Part shown: positions 23,361 to 34,789 of the stretch, one piece after another
How positions within the stretch are numbered: position 1 is the first letter of the stretch
How the letters are laid out: each line of letters starts with the position of its first letter
NCBI RefSeq assembly: GCF_914767665.1
Contig: NC_059501.1
Span: 70,840,798 to 70,904,797, forward strand
DNA: 64,000 nucleotides
Direction of reading: 5' to 3'
DNA from: Harmonia axyridis
Lineage: Eukaryota > Arthropoda > Insecta > Coleoptera > Coccinellidae
Notes under the pieces: model-generated
What the model was told of the DNA's origin: nothing
Database searches by the model: none
Seen by the model: only the letters and a program-made list of their open reading frames with translations
Program-made: the position numbers and the translations under genes

Positions 23361-25071
23361 TGGTATCAGTCCTGAATAATCCAGCGCTAGTCCCCGTCGT
23401 GGTTTTGGAACCATTTGATAGCATTCTTTTTGAGAACTGGAATTGTGGACTACTGACATTCATAATATCAACATATGTCGCAGAATAGCGCCGATTTATC
23501 CACTGGACGCTTGGAGTGGGCGCTCATGGACCCTGGGCCTGGTAGGCTTGGACTCAATCAGAATATATGTTTATAACATAGTTAATGATTTTCCTAAAGA
23601 ATTCAAAATGAATGCCTTGTCCATGCTCATATCCGAATTTCTGTTGAAATTCGATGAATTGAATGAAATTTCTAAAATTCCAGAAACAAAAGAAATACCG
23701 ACAAAGTATCATAAAACATTCTTAGAGGTAACATAACCTAATCGTAAATATCGCAGTCAGTTGGCGATACCCTGCATTATTTTCACGAGTTGTTTCTACT
23801 GTAGCTAATTAAGATTGTTGGCATACTCATACATATCTTTGTTCACTTATTATTGAAAATTGATTCGTGAGGGGGACAAAATACTCAAAAACATTTTCAT
23901 TTCCATTTGAAAGACCAATCGATTAAGTAGTGATTGTAAAATTTATTTTCGAATATGAAACGCAACGCAAACGTTAATAATAAATAGTGGGATGTGGAGT
24001 TATATAGTGTCGGAACAATATAAAGCTAGTTTTATTGAACTGATTAGAGATCCCATTGATCTCTGGATACCGGGTATAGAAGTGTATAAGGTAAATCATT
24101 GTATTCCTCATCGAAATATACTGACAACTCGAAACAAATATGGAAGACTGGGGCTAGTTGATCATAAGGGTAAGTTGGCCCATCGGGTTTAATTCTTATT
24201 GCTTTATAGAGATTAGTTATACCGAAGTTGTTAAGAAGAATTCATACCACGTACTCTTTTTACCTCAGCGTTTTTGAGATCCCACTACTTTTCAGAATGA
24301 GTGAAGAATCTCAAACGTTCCTCTGATTTGCCGTCCGCTTCTACCACATGCTAGAATTCAAAATAGGTTTTCACGTTTATATTTTCATTTTAGAAGAACC
24401 AGATTTTCAGTTTTTGACAAAGCTTTTTGTATAATATTTTTATGTGAAAATTCATAAAACAGAAAATGTTTGTTCTGAAAGATATATAATGTATATATTC
24501 ATTCTTCATTAAGAATTTCATCCGATTATTTTTCTTCATTCCAAAAAAATGTTGGAATTGCCTTCTGCAACAAATATTAGACGATATTTTCTCTATTTCT
24601 CTATATAGTTTTGTGACATATTACCGAAATTCAATAAAAAACTCAAACTATATATATCCTAGTGATTTTTGTATTGTATTTTGGCAGTTGGCGTGACTGT
24701 TACCAAAATTGACAGATTACGAAATTTGAATATAAATCGTACGTTTCGAATTTCGAAATAATTTACAATTATTACGCATTAAATTCGTGAATTATGTCTG
24801 ACGAAATTGATTTGGTGTTAAATCGATTTCAGAATTGAAAGAATTTGCGAATAATGTTGTTGCAAATCATTTCACTCTATCCAAATTATATTATATTGAC
24901 AATTATCGATGTTTGTTGAAATTTGATAGGATTGGTCAGTATAGACAACCACAAAACGAAAAATATATCTGAAAATGATGCTGTAATGTAATGTAATCAT
25001 TACTGCACTGTTTTTAGAACTGTAATGAACTCATTATGATACTGAAATAGAGAAACATTTTTTCTGAATTG
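23361..25071. other. Non-coding DNA, nothing firmly recognised
   Basis: Frames of 66-97 codons at 23443-23736 and 23992-24192 show no family features. The former contains KEFKMNALSMLISEFLLKFD, which could be a transposon remnant, but I cannot place it. The rest is AT-rich. Confidence 0.3.
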
Positions 25072-26165
25072 AACCTTATATTTCGAAGTAATCATATATT
25101 GATTAAAATCAACATCAACAAAAAAAAAATTAAATCTTTTTGAAATAATTTTTTCAATTGTAAATAATGATTTGCATATCTATTTCACAGAAGAGTAAGA
25201 AAAGAGATCTATTACAATCTGTTGAGATGATACACAGTAGCATCTTTACATTTTGCATAAAAATAGAATAACGTTCATTCAATTCCGAAGTGAAATTCAC
25301 TTTTCCAAGGGAGCTACTACCTCTAATTCAGTATTGTGCATCCACCCAACGTCATTTCACACCAGACTAATACCAAAGTTGATAGTGCACTTCAACACTG
25401 ACCAAATTCACACATAACTAGGACTAACTATGATTAACTATTCGACCCTTATAAATCGAAGTAATCATATATTGATTAGAATCAACATCAACTAAAAAAT
25501 AAAATTTAAACTTTCAGAAATTATTTCTTCAATTGTAAATAATGATTTGCATAACTATTTCACAGAAGAGTAAGAAAGTAGATCTATTATAACCTGTTGA
25601 GATGCTACACAGTAGCATTTTTACATTTTGCATAACAACAGAGTAACGGTCGTTCAATTCCAAAATGGAATTCACTTTTCTAAGAGAGCTTCTACCTCTA
25701 ATTTAGAATTGTGCCTCCACACAACGTCATTTCACACCAGACTAATACCAAAGTTGATAGTGCACTTCATCACTGACCAAATTCACACATAACTAGGACT
25801 AACTATGATTAACAATTCGACCCTTATAATTCAAAGTAATCATATATTGGTTAGAATCAACATCAACTAAAAAATAAAATTAAAATTTCCTTAAGTTATT
25901 CCTCTATTGCAAATAATGATTTGCATATCTATTTCACAGAACAGTAAGAAAGGAGATCTATTACAACCTGTTCAGATGCTACACAGTAGCATCTTTACAT
26001 TTTGCATAACAACAGAGTAACGATCGTTCAATTCCGAAGTGGAATTCGGTTTTCTAAGAGAGCTTCTACCTCTAATTAAGAATTTTGCATCCACAAAACG
26101 TCATTTCACACCAGACTAATCCCAAAGTCCAACTGACCAAATTCACCCCAAACTATTTCAAACGT
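25072..26165. repeat. Tandem array of three copies of a 373-375-bp unit
   Basis: The word aagtaatcatatattg recurs at 25086, 25459 and 25834, giving periods of 373 and 375 bases. Each unit continues through caacatcaac, gatttgcatatctatttcacag, agtaagaaag, tacacagtagcat, cattttgcataacaacagag, ttcaattccgaagtggaatt, cgtcatttcacaccagacta and ctaggactaactatgatt. The third unit is truncated near 26165. All three keep a splice-acceptor-like tatttcacag. Partial copies lie at 20630 and 29226. Confidence 0.95.
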
Positions 26166-26179
26166 CTAAATTAGAAGTT

Positions 26180-26520
26180 GTAGTTATACATCCGCGTTAC
26201 CGATGGGAAGCATAAGTGTAAGAAACGGCTCCCTGTAGACCTTAGGTCATCATTTCCTCTTACGTATCGTACAACAGGGAACACTCTGGAAGTAATACGT
26301 CTTGACTATTTCGTTAAATTGGAAATGTTCCATCGTCGGTCCCCTAACTCTGAAATTGCCTTCCGTTTCAGACTGCACTGCTATAACTAAGCTTGAAGAA
26401 TACATATGTTGGAAAGAAGGAGGGAGACGTAGAATGATCTGAAATATTCTGCGAGCGCTTGCTTGTTGTCTAACGTATGACTCAAAAGGCACAATTTTCT
26501 TCATACAATTTTCGCAAGAA
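26180..26520. other. GC-richer island, candidate regulatory DNA
   Basis: A complex, non-repetitive stretch directly after the tandem array. A 91-codon minus-strand frame here shows no recognisable family. No other features were seen up to the mariner at 26767. Confidence 0.22.
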
Positions 26521-26766
26521 AACATGGTTCAGAGAAGATTTAATCAAGAGTTTCATCTACGACTGCTTCATTTAAAGCTATTTGACCAATAAATTTGGTT
26601 CGTTGGAATGAAGAAACTCAATTTCATTACGTAACGCTTCTTTTCGGCGAAGAATTCAGACACTAAAGGAACTCCTTCTATATAGGAATATCTGCCAATT
26701 TTTACTTAAGAGGTAGTATTTATAAAATAACTTGATAGACGTCAGGTGGTTTCATCAATGTACATA

Positions 26767-27910
26767 GGCGTACAACTTTGCTTCCGCCGTTTTTTCCGAA
26801 ATTCGAGGCTTTAAATAACTGGTTTGACATTTCTGATTCAAAGTATTGTCTATCGCGGGCCACTACAATCTCCCATCTTTCGGGCAGCGTACGAATATCG
26901 CGTTGGAATCTTTTGAAGCGATCCAAGAATCGATCCAAATTTTTAGTTCTTCATAAGACCGGAAGTGCTAGTCAGTCAGGCCGTATGCCATTGATCGAAA
27001 CAAGTGGTAGTCTGGAGAATACGGCGGGTGAGGTAGGACTTCCCATTTCAACGTTTCCAAGTATGTCTTGACCACTTTAGAAATATGGGGTCGAGTATTG
27101 TCATGCTGTAAAATCACTTCATTATGTATCTCGTTATATTGCGGCCGTTAGTATTTCAATGCTAGGCTCAAACGCATTAATTGCATTGGATAACGATCGC
27201 CTATGATTGTTTCAAACGGTTTAGATGTCATAATACACTACGCCGAGATGGTCCCACCAAATACTGATCATGACCTTAGAACGTTGAATATTCGGTTTGG
27301 CCATCAATGTGGAAGCATGGCCGGGATATCCCCATGATTTTCTGCGCTTGGGATTATCGTTATGAACCCATTTTTCGTCTTCAGTCACATAAGATGCAGA
27401 AATCCCTCTGTCATTGCCTTGCAAGCAGCTGCGCACAAGCAAACAAACGCCGTTCAACATCTCTCGGCACCCAATGTCCTTGTTTCGGAATTATTTCCAT
27501 GAGTTTCAGGTGTTTTGAAATGGCTTGTTGCGTCCCTACTAATGATTCTGCCAATTCTTGTTGCATTTGATACGAGTCTTGATCAAGTAATGTCTCCATC
27601 TGCGCAACTGCCACTATAGGCACGTTCTTTTACTAATAGCGGCCACCAGGTATTTGAGAGTATTCGATGAACCTCAACCGCATATTGCCTGATATTGAAG
27701 CAGAAAATAAAACCTCCCGCAAATGACAAGAATTTGGTTCGTAAGCTGACATGTTTAATCGAAAATAACTTCATGATGAAACACAAATCGATTAATATTT
27801 CGATGGCATTATGTTATTGTATGACATCTACGATCTACCTTTTTATTTCGATTACTTTACTTACCGCTACATCCATCTATTGCAAAACGGCGAAAGCAAA
27901 ATTGTACACC
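26767..27910 (-). pseudogene. mariner transposon copy 2 (DD34D type), frame-shifted
   Basis: Between TA dinucleotides at 26765-26766 and 27911-27912, the ends AGGCGTACAACTTTGCTTCC and its counterpart gcgaaagcaaaattgtacacc form the inverted terminal repeats. On the minus strand the transposase reads in pieces. DQDSYQMQQELAESLVGTQQ (helix-turn-helix part) is at 27411-27623. DEKWVHNDNPKRRKSWGYPG, with the first catalytic Asp, and ISIWWDHLGVVYYD are at 27221-27460. RDIRTLPERWE is near the C-terminus (26720-26938). Frameshifts separate the pieces and the segments around the second and third Asp are poorly preserved. The 1144-bp length suggests a small internal deletion. Confidence 0.88.
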
Positions 27911-29225
27911 TAATAATAAACATATTTCGATGATCTCAAAGCCATTAATATCTAACTTTGCAGTTTAGTTTCACGAAAGTCAATCACAACGTTGTGATCA
28001 TTATGAACAGTCCTATGTAGATAAAACGCTGTAATACACATGTGTAAGAATGCATCATGAATATATTCGTGTGCTTACATTACTAGAGCTACGCAATCGT
28101 TCGCACTTATACTTTTCATATATAAATTTTGAATATCTCACGAGGCAAACTCTATTCAAATTATGATAGTTACCATTGGGAATGGGATGGTTCAGTTTCA
28201 ATTTCAGTTTTCAATTTGAAGATCTGTCTTGGTGTTCCTCTTTGGTCGATGTTGGCTTGTAGAATATTAGGTATTGAGTAAAAAATTGGTGATTCTAGCT
28301 CAAAAACCTGGATTTCTTACTCATAAGAGGTAATCTTCAATTTAATTATAAATTAATTTAAATTATACTAAGGTTAGAAATAGAGAAAATAATACCGGAA
28401 AGCAAAAAAATTAAGTATCGACAAAATAGATTTTCGAATTGAAATATAAAATGATAATAAATGATTCGAAAGAAAATATCCGCTAAGGTTGATTCAAATA
28501 TTGAAATTAAGGAACGGTAAAAAGAGAGAATATGGACATAACGCATTTGAATGAGTGAGAAAAAAGAAAAATCCGACCACATTGAATTTACGAGTATAGT
28601 GAATAACTAAAAAAATCACTATCAATGATATATTTCACGACACAGTTCGAATAAGTATCCCCAAGTCATGCAATGCGACAGATATCCCAATCAATTATGA
28701 AGACCATTGAGTCCTTTTAAAGGCACGTGCACTGTTATCGATTGATATGCTCCTTTGTCCATTAGTCTTCCACAGAACTACTGTATATTAAATTCAATTA
28801 AGGCTTGTTTTGATGGGATAATGCTAGGTATGACTGGGTATATTAAATATAATCCATTAGAAAATCGTTCTAGTTACATTCGAATTTGAATTGATTCATA
28901 ATAATCTTCTTGAATTCCCCCTTTGATTTTTCCTTTTTATTCGAGAATACATGAAAGTGGGTCAATAAATGTTATGAAATGACACTTGATATACTTTGCT
29001 CAACAAATCGACGTTCATATTTATATTCTGAAAAACAGTAACATTCCAAAAAGATTATGAAAGAATATATAAATTCCGCTGTTGAATCAAATAGAATTAT
29101 TTTTTGGAATACTTAACTATCTTGAAATAAACATATTGAGCATCAGGTTTAGAATATTTATTTTTGTATCCATTTGATTTTATTGTATCCATACAATCCT
29201 CATTAAGTTCATAAAGTCTAGACCC
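27911..29225. other. AT-rich non-coding DNA, nothing recognised
   Basis: No open frame, repeat family or RNA gene that I could support. Confidence 0.4.
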
Positions 29226-29585
29226 ATTTGACCCTTATGATTTAAAGTAATCATATATCGATTAGACTCAACATCAAAATCAAATTTTCTGGAATTATTT
29301 TCTCAATTGTAAATGATGATTTGCATATCTATTTCACAGAAGAGTAAGAAGAGCGATCAATTACTACTGTTGATATTGATATCTCTGTTAAAATCATCAC
29401 AGAAACTCTCATTTCAGTTAGCGTTGTTCTCAAATGCAAGTTGTAGGTTTGTGAATTCAGTAAGTTTTTCGAATTATGGGACACTGTTGACGAAAGATTG
29501 TATTGAAAAATACAAAATTTCAAAACGTTTTTTCATTTTTATGTTAATTATTCGATTTATTAACCGTTTACCCAATCATATAAAA
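29226..29585. repeat. Dispersed copy of the tandem-array family with extended 3' part
   Basis: 29226-29350 matches the unit of the 25072 array (cccttatgatttaaagtaatcatatat, gatttgcatatctatttcacagaagagtaag, split across the segment). 29440-29580 matches 20790-20960. A 96-codon frame runs from the acceptor-like site but has no family features. The region up to 30255 is AT-rich with nothing recognised. Confidence 0.6.
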
Positions 29586-30255
29586 CTTTGGATAATTAAT
29601 TAATTTATTTTGGTTAGCTTTAATGAGGCATGCCTTTTGTGTATTCTTCATTCACTTCATGTTTCTCAATTAATTTCAAATTTGAAAAATTCGTAAATAC
29701 CTAATTAATATTATTATTATGATCAAACATATTATTATAATTATTACTATGTAATTACAACCAACTTATATAATTTTTCATTTCGATTGGAATAACTGGA
29801 AAAAATCGTATTGTAAATTATACCTGATAAGAAAAAAATTAACGTTCTATATAATCTTTTTTAATGAATAAAGTAGAATAAATCGACAAACCATATTTAT
29901 TGAACTGATATGCATTCATATGAATAAATCTTGTGTCATTAAGATCAAATGTGAGCACTCAGCTGATATGTTTACCAAATAGACGGAATTGTTCATTTTC
30001 CAATCTTTTTCTGTTATACAATATCTGGAAAAGAGTGAAGATATAGATTTATGTGGTCAAAAATAAATAACAGTTCCAATTTTTGTTTCCAATGAAGAAA
30101 TGTCTTCATATTTGATACGTTCCCACTGACCTGGGGTGGATTATAAGTTTTATCGAATACCTATATCCAACAAATATAAATAATATAATATTCTACTTTC
30201 ATTACCTTTTTCAAATGTCGGCAGAAATAAGTTACATTCAATATTTATATCGATT

Positions 30256-30554
30256 TTTTTTTTTTTTTTTTATTTATTAATTAACGTGTCTCGACATCGA
30301 GGTCATTGACACGAGGTACAGTACACATTAACTTATTCTAAATATAAATCTGAGTATTCGAAGCTTAAAGAACTAAAATTTGAGAATATACAAGTTCATA
30401 TATTATTGTAAAGTTGACATTCTTTGAGGAATTTAAGAGCTAATTCAATTTGTTTTTGAGAATTGAGGATATTTCCAAGATTCTCTCTCAGCCCAAGTCG
30501 ACGTCGGTCATTTCCGTAATATGGGCAGATGGATAGTAGGTGTTCAACAGTTAT
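30256..30554 (-). pseudogene. LINE 3' end, distal half (interrupted by 30555-33101)
   Basis: On the minus strand this codes for TVEHLLSICPYYGNDRRRLG, the H-X-C part of the C-terminal zinc module of a Jockey/I-type ORF2. A stop, a 3' UTR ending gagacacgttaattaataaa and a poly-A tail (poly-T at 30256-30274) follow. The missing upstream part continues at 33102, beyond the inserted element. The same 3' terminus occurs at about 52005-52058, so the family is repeated in the genome. Confidence 0.85.
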
Positions 30555-30990
30555 AGTCTAAGAGCTAGCAACGTTTTCGAGAGAGAATTTCAGGTAGGCC
30601 AGCTTTTAGATATGCTATCTCTCTCACTCCCCCGGACATCATACGGGCTATCTGGCTGGCGGTAGTGGTTGCGTTCATCAGTGCGCATCCTACCTGTACA
30701 GGTAAAATATCGATTTTTCAAATCATTTTAAGAAGTTTTTTTTTTTTTTATTATTTTTATTGAATTTTTCGCAACATGAATATATTATTGCCAGATATTT
30801 TTATCGTTGTTTAAATTGTGCCAGACGCTAATTTTGAATTGAAAAACAAATTTTTTTCAAAATATTTCAGTATGGCTGAAATTTTTATATGATGTTATTT
30901 AAGTATCTAAAAACCTAAAATTAATTTGCCAAACAATAATTCGATTGTTAAACCTTCAGCCAGACCGATCTAAAAGTGAAAAGTGATTGG
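30555..30990 (+). repeat. Left terminal inverted repeat of the 2547-bp element
   Basis: It pairs with 32667-33101 over its whole length with few differences. It includes tctctctcactcccccgga, gtgcgcatcctacctgtaca, a poly-T tract and gccagaccgatctaaaagtg. The only clear length differences are in the poly-T tract and near 30575-30590. Confidence 0.93.
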
Positions 30991-31138
30991 GCATGTTGGA
31001 AGAGTACAGACAATCACGTGTTAGTTGCGCAAGCGAGATAGACGACAGCAGCTGTTTGTAATCAAGATGGCGTCAGTTTAGTCACATTGGTGTATTCGTT
31101 GCTGTTATTTTTAATGTTTTTAACAAAATTGCGTTACA

Positions 31139-32296
31139 ATGGCTAGCGAAAAATTAAAATGTGTTTTTTGTAAAGACAGAAATGGAAAAATAATAACTTT
31201 TGTTGAAGATAAATTAAAAAAGTGTAAAGAAGTTCTACAAATACGTGTAAATTTTAAACTGAAATATAATAGTGTACAGTTACCGGAGCAAGTTAATGAC
31301 ACTGATGGATATCACAGAAATTGTTACAGCAGTTTTACAGCTCTAATGACAAAATATCGTAATTTATCTGAAATTAATTTCTCGTCAACAGTAGATCTTT
31401 CCAGCACATCTAGTTCAACTTCGTTATCAAATACGGCAGTAGATGTTAGCAAAATCCTGCCAGATAATACGTCTCAGAATTCACAAACAGAAGTTGTTAT
31501 CCAAGAAATTGACACTTCTAATGCAATTATTGAGCCTGACAGTGTGGTAAATATAGAAACAAATTCAGGTGTTAAACGAGTTTGTTTTTTTTGTGGAAAA
31601 GATCGCAAGCAATCAAAAGGTAAACAACAAACTTTACACTCCTCAAATGATGCAAATATTTATAAAAAAATAGCAGAGTGGATGACAAAATTAAGTAATC
31701 AAGAGTTGTTAGACAAAATAGAAAATTTACAGTCAAAAAGAGAAATTATTTTTTATCATCATTCGTGTGAATTGGGATATTTAAATGATTATAATAAAGT
31801 TATTGCTGATAATCCACAAACTCCCTGGCATGACAATCGGAGTATCCACCAGTGCATTTTCAACCAAATTGTATTATTAATAAAGGAAGAAGTTATCAAC
31901 AATAAAAATTGTGTGTTGTTATCTTCTCTTTGTGATACATACAATAATGAATTAAAGCTTCAGTCTCAGTCAGATGTAAATTTAATGACAAATCATTATC
32001 TTGAGGAAAATATATTTAAACAATTTAAAAAATCAATTGAAATTATTTCAAAAAATAGAAAAAAAGTTATCATGCACAAAGATTGTAGTTTATTAGAAGA
32101 AAATGATTTGACGAGACTCGAGGAAAATGAGCTTATTGATAAAGTAGCTTTAGTCCTGCGGAACACCATTTTAAAAATGGACAAATTAAAATTACCTTCA
32201 AAAATCAAGCCAAATGATTTGATCAATGCTGAATGTACCATTTATCTGGTTTGTTGGAGAGCAGATACCATCATTAGTTGCCGACATTATCATTGA
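31139..32296 (+). CDS. Two-module C2HC zinc-binding protein carried by the inverted-repeat element
   Basis: The frame encodes 385 residues from an ATG in good context (ttacaATGg). It contains two similar modules: C8-X2-C11...H59-X2-C62 (KCVFCKDRNG to GYHRNC) and C149-X2-C152...H207-X2-C210 (VCFFCGKDRK to YHHSC). A Ser/Thr-rich linker (about 80-145) joins them and a helical, Lys/Asn/Glu-rich region runs to about 370. The repeated C-X2-C/YHxxC pattern suggests zinc-dependent nucleic-acid or protein binding. I do not know the family's biochemical function. The last 15 or so codons appear out of frame: one base over, the sequence reads WFVGEQIPSLVADIIIE up to a strong donor (AAG|GTAAAA at 32298/32299) that joins exon 2. 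So this copy may carry a 1-bp frameshift or an internal deletion, or use the weaker donor at 32235. Codons are AT-rich, unlike VAChT. Confidence 0.75.
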   Translation: MASEKLKCVFCKDRNGKIITFVEDKLKKCKEVLQIRVNFKLKYNSVQLPEQVNDTDGYHRNCYSSFTALMTKYRNLSEINFSSTVDLSSTSSSTSLSNTAVDVSKILPDNTSQNSQTEVVIQEIDTSNAIIEPDSVVNIETNSGVKRVCFFCGKDRKQSKGKQQTLHSSNDANIYKKIAEWMTKLSNQELLDKIENLQSKREIIFYHHSCELGYLNDYNKVIADNPQTPWHDNRSIHQCIFNQIVLLIKEEVINNKNCVLLSSLCDTYNNELKLQSQSDVNLMTNHYLEENIFKQFKKSIEIISKNRKKVIMHKDCSLLEENDLTRLEENELIDKVALVLRNTILKMDKLKLPSKIKPNDLINAECTIYLVCWRADTIISCRHYH

Positions 32297-32369
32297 AGGT
32301 AAAAATTGAAAATAAAATACTAATAAATTTCTTTGCCGAAAGATTATAAAATTTTTCATTCTTTTACAG

Positions 32370-32494
32370 ATAATAGCTTATTACAAGACGATGATAATCC
32401 AAAAGACGACGATGGCAATGAAAATGACAGTAGTGATGAAGATGATGATAATTATCAAGATGCCTCCGTTTTTTGTGACACAATTATGGATTAA
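32370..32494 (+). CDS. Acidic terminal exon of the two-module zinc protein
   Basis: It follows a good acceptor (ttcttttacag, ending 32369) and reads D-NSLLQDDDNPKDDDGNENDS, then SDEDDDNYQDASVFCDTIMD and a stop. The strong acidic run and uninterrupted frame argue that it is real coding sequence. The 71-bp intron 32299-32369 joins it in phase to the alternative frame at the end of the first exon. The right inverted repeat starts about 170 bases downstream. Confidence 0.65.
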
Positions 32495-32666
32495 AAAATA
32501 TAATTTTTGTTTACTTTCATCCTTGAGATAGATTATTACCTTAATTTTGCACAAAAATAAATAATTATTTTAATGCTATCTTAATCCGCAATTAATTCAA
32601 TAGTTTTTAATTCTTTCTCTGTAATTTATTCGACAACTATTCCTATACCAAGCAAAATGGTACCAC

Positions 32667-33101
32667 ATCACTTTTTACTTTTAGATCGGTCTGGCTGAAG
32701 GTTTAACAATCGAATTATTGTTTGGCAAATTAATTTAAGGTTTTTAGATACTTAAATAACATCATATAAAAATTTCAGCCATACTGTAATATTTTGAAAA
32801 AAATTTTTTTTTCAATTCAAAATTAGCGTCTGGCACAATTTAAACAACGATAAAAATATCTGGCAATAATATATTCATGTTGCGAAAAATTCAATAAAAA
32901 TAATAAAAAAAAAAAAAAACTTCTTAAAATGATTTGAAAAATCGATATTTTACCTGTACAGGTAGGATGCGCACTGATGAACGCAACCACTACCGCCAGC
33001 CAGATAGCCCGTATGACGTCCGGGGGAGTGAGAGAGATAGCATATCTAAAAACTAGCCTACCTGAAATGCTTGTTTTCCCGACGTTGCTAGCTCTCGTAC
33101 T
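32667..33101 (-). repeat. Right terminal inverted repeat of the 2547-bp element
   Basis: This is the reverse complement of 30555-30990. It begins catcactttttacttttagatcgg in inner-to-outer order (split by one extra T) and ends gttgctagctctcgtact. Confidence 0.93.
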
Positions 33102-33250
33102 ATTAGACGAGTATTGTGACAGTGTTCGCATTTGGGTTGATTTTCTGAAGACATCAGATAGCTGTGGGTTAGCTTGGTGTGACCTATTCGAAGTCTTGTT
33201 TCGAATATTGTTTCTATAGTATTATTTATATCAGAATTTTGCATGTGGCA
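33102..33250 (-). pseudogene. LINE 3' end, proximal half (interrupted by 30555-33101)
   Basis: The minus strand reads ETRLRIGHTKLTHSYLMSSE, then NQPKCEHCHNTRLI, the conserved GHTxLTH and first zinc-knuckle cysteines of Jockey/I-type LINE ORF2 C-termini. It is contiguous in frame with 30256-30554 once the inserted element is removed. The LINE is 5'-truncated near 33250. Confidence 0.85.
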
Positions 33251-33389
33251 GAAAATATAGAAAAAAACTCTTAATTTTTTTTCTATATTTATACCCTTAT
33301 GGATATAAGGGTATGTTATCTAAGTAATATGATAATATTTATATATCACTCGTGAATGAAAGTTATCAGTAATATTAATAAAGCAAACT

Positions 33390-33670
33390 CTTTTGAAACC
33401 CCCGATCCTCCACCTTCAACTTCTCTTTCCATCTCTGTACTTTGATGACGGCGTCAGGACTATTCCTCCTAGCTATTATCCACGACACCCCTACATAGGG
33501 GTTGAAAGAATGGGCCCCAGTTATGAATATTAATGTCCTGTATCTGTCATCACGCACCCTGGTAGTAACAACGGATGCTTCTCATAAGCTTGTATTCTTT
33601 CTCTGCGGCAACCAGTCATGGGTTCTGGGGAAGTTTATCCCTTAAACGGTTATTGTGCACGTGGATGTTT
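33390..33670. other. GC-richer island, candidate regulatory DNA
   Basis: Complex sequence (for example tgaaagaatgggccccagtt) without repeats or a credible frame. A short inverted repeat (taccctta...taagggta) sits just upstream at 33292-33313. Confidence 0.25.
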
Positions 33671-34789
33671 TTGGGAAAGGAATAATTTTCGAAGGGTGAA
33701 AAACTCACTTTGAAGTAAGCTTTTGGAATGGTGTAACTTCATTTGAATTCTCTGAGAAATTTCCCATAAACTTTTACTGAGAATGTTTTTAGTTCCTAGA
33801 AATTGACACAGGTAAATTGGATATGTATTGAAATTGTTACAAAGTTTTTTCACTATAGTTTATTATGTGGTTCACTATTTTAGTCGATTACTACATATCA
33901 ATTCGATGTCCATTTATGTATTCCACTATACCTAATAGAAATCTTTGGATCGTCATCATCATCACCATGTCCCTTACTAGTGTGTAACTTGATATGGTTT
34001 GTGAAATCCCTAAAATAGTTGAAGCTGAGTTGTCAGACCTCTTGGTTTTCATAGTGGCAGAAGGGGTGGTTACAGAGTACCTGCCACTGGTCGAAACCTA
34101 TCACTGCAGTTCCCAAATCTCGCCTCATCTCATTGGACATCAAGGCCTTCGAGGATTAATTATGTATCTCATTTTACTAAGCGATGATTTTTAATTGAAA
34201 CTAAAAATGAAAAATTAAAGAACTACTAACACTCATGAAATAAATAAGTCATGTCATGAACTGGATGAATAGCGTTAGTTGTTTGCACAACTCACTGCCT
34301 ATCGTGAAAATTTTATTGATTGGAGAAAAATGTATGCAAGAACATTTCAAACACGCATCTAGATGTTGAATTTTATGATATTCCAAGTAAATATTATTCT
34401 TTTCACCATCTTATGAATTCATAAGGAAAAATGTTCGTGGAAAAACTCAGCAAGCACTTTATGAAATATTCAATTCAATTGATCGGGCGGATGAATGAAT
34501 GAGCAAAACAAAAATTTCTATCGATAGGTGTGGTACTTTACCTTCGATCCCTGCTCCTAAAAAAGTAGCCTTTCACAGTAAGTTATTTTCAGCCTGAAAG
34601 TACAAATTGAGCTTGCAAAGCTTTAATGTACCAACCTGAATATATCCATGCTAAATTTCAATTAATTAAACAAATCATAAGCTTGTTAAGAATCTTATAT
34701 TTCTCCGTAGAATTTTATTGCCTATTGGACATATATCGAAATTAGTTTGAATATATCAATAAGATTTTCCAATGTGTATCAAAATTAAA

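Larger units (their letters stand above)
30555..33101. mobile_element. 2547-bp DNA element with about 440-bp terminal inverted repeats and a cargo gene
   Basis: The ends start AGTCTAAGAGCTAGCAACG (30555) and AGTACGAGAGCTAGCAACG (reverse strand from 33101). The inverted arms continue with high identity to about 30990 and from about 32667. The element is flanked by AT on both sides (30553-30554, 33102-33103). Removing it plus one AT rejoins the interrupted LINE frame as ...CEHCHNTRLITVEHLLSICP, which fixes both borders. The interior carries one gene (31139-32494) whose protein is not a transposase that I know. The superfamily is therefore unassigned, and the element may be non-autonomous or an internally deleted copy. 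Confidence 0.9.

Noticed and set aside
25072..26165. CRISPR array
   Set aside because: The repeats are 374-bp whole units without short repeat/spacer alternation, and the DNA is eukaryotic.
30555..33101. P element or other THAP-domain transposon
   Set aside because: The zinc modules lack the THAP pattern (C-x2-4-C...C-x2-H with AVPTIF box), and a 2-bp AT duplication does not fit the 8-bp duplication of P elements.
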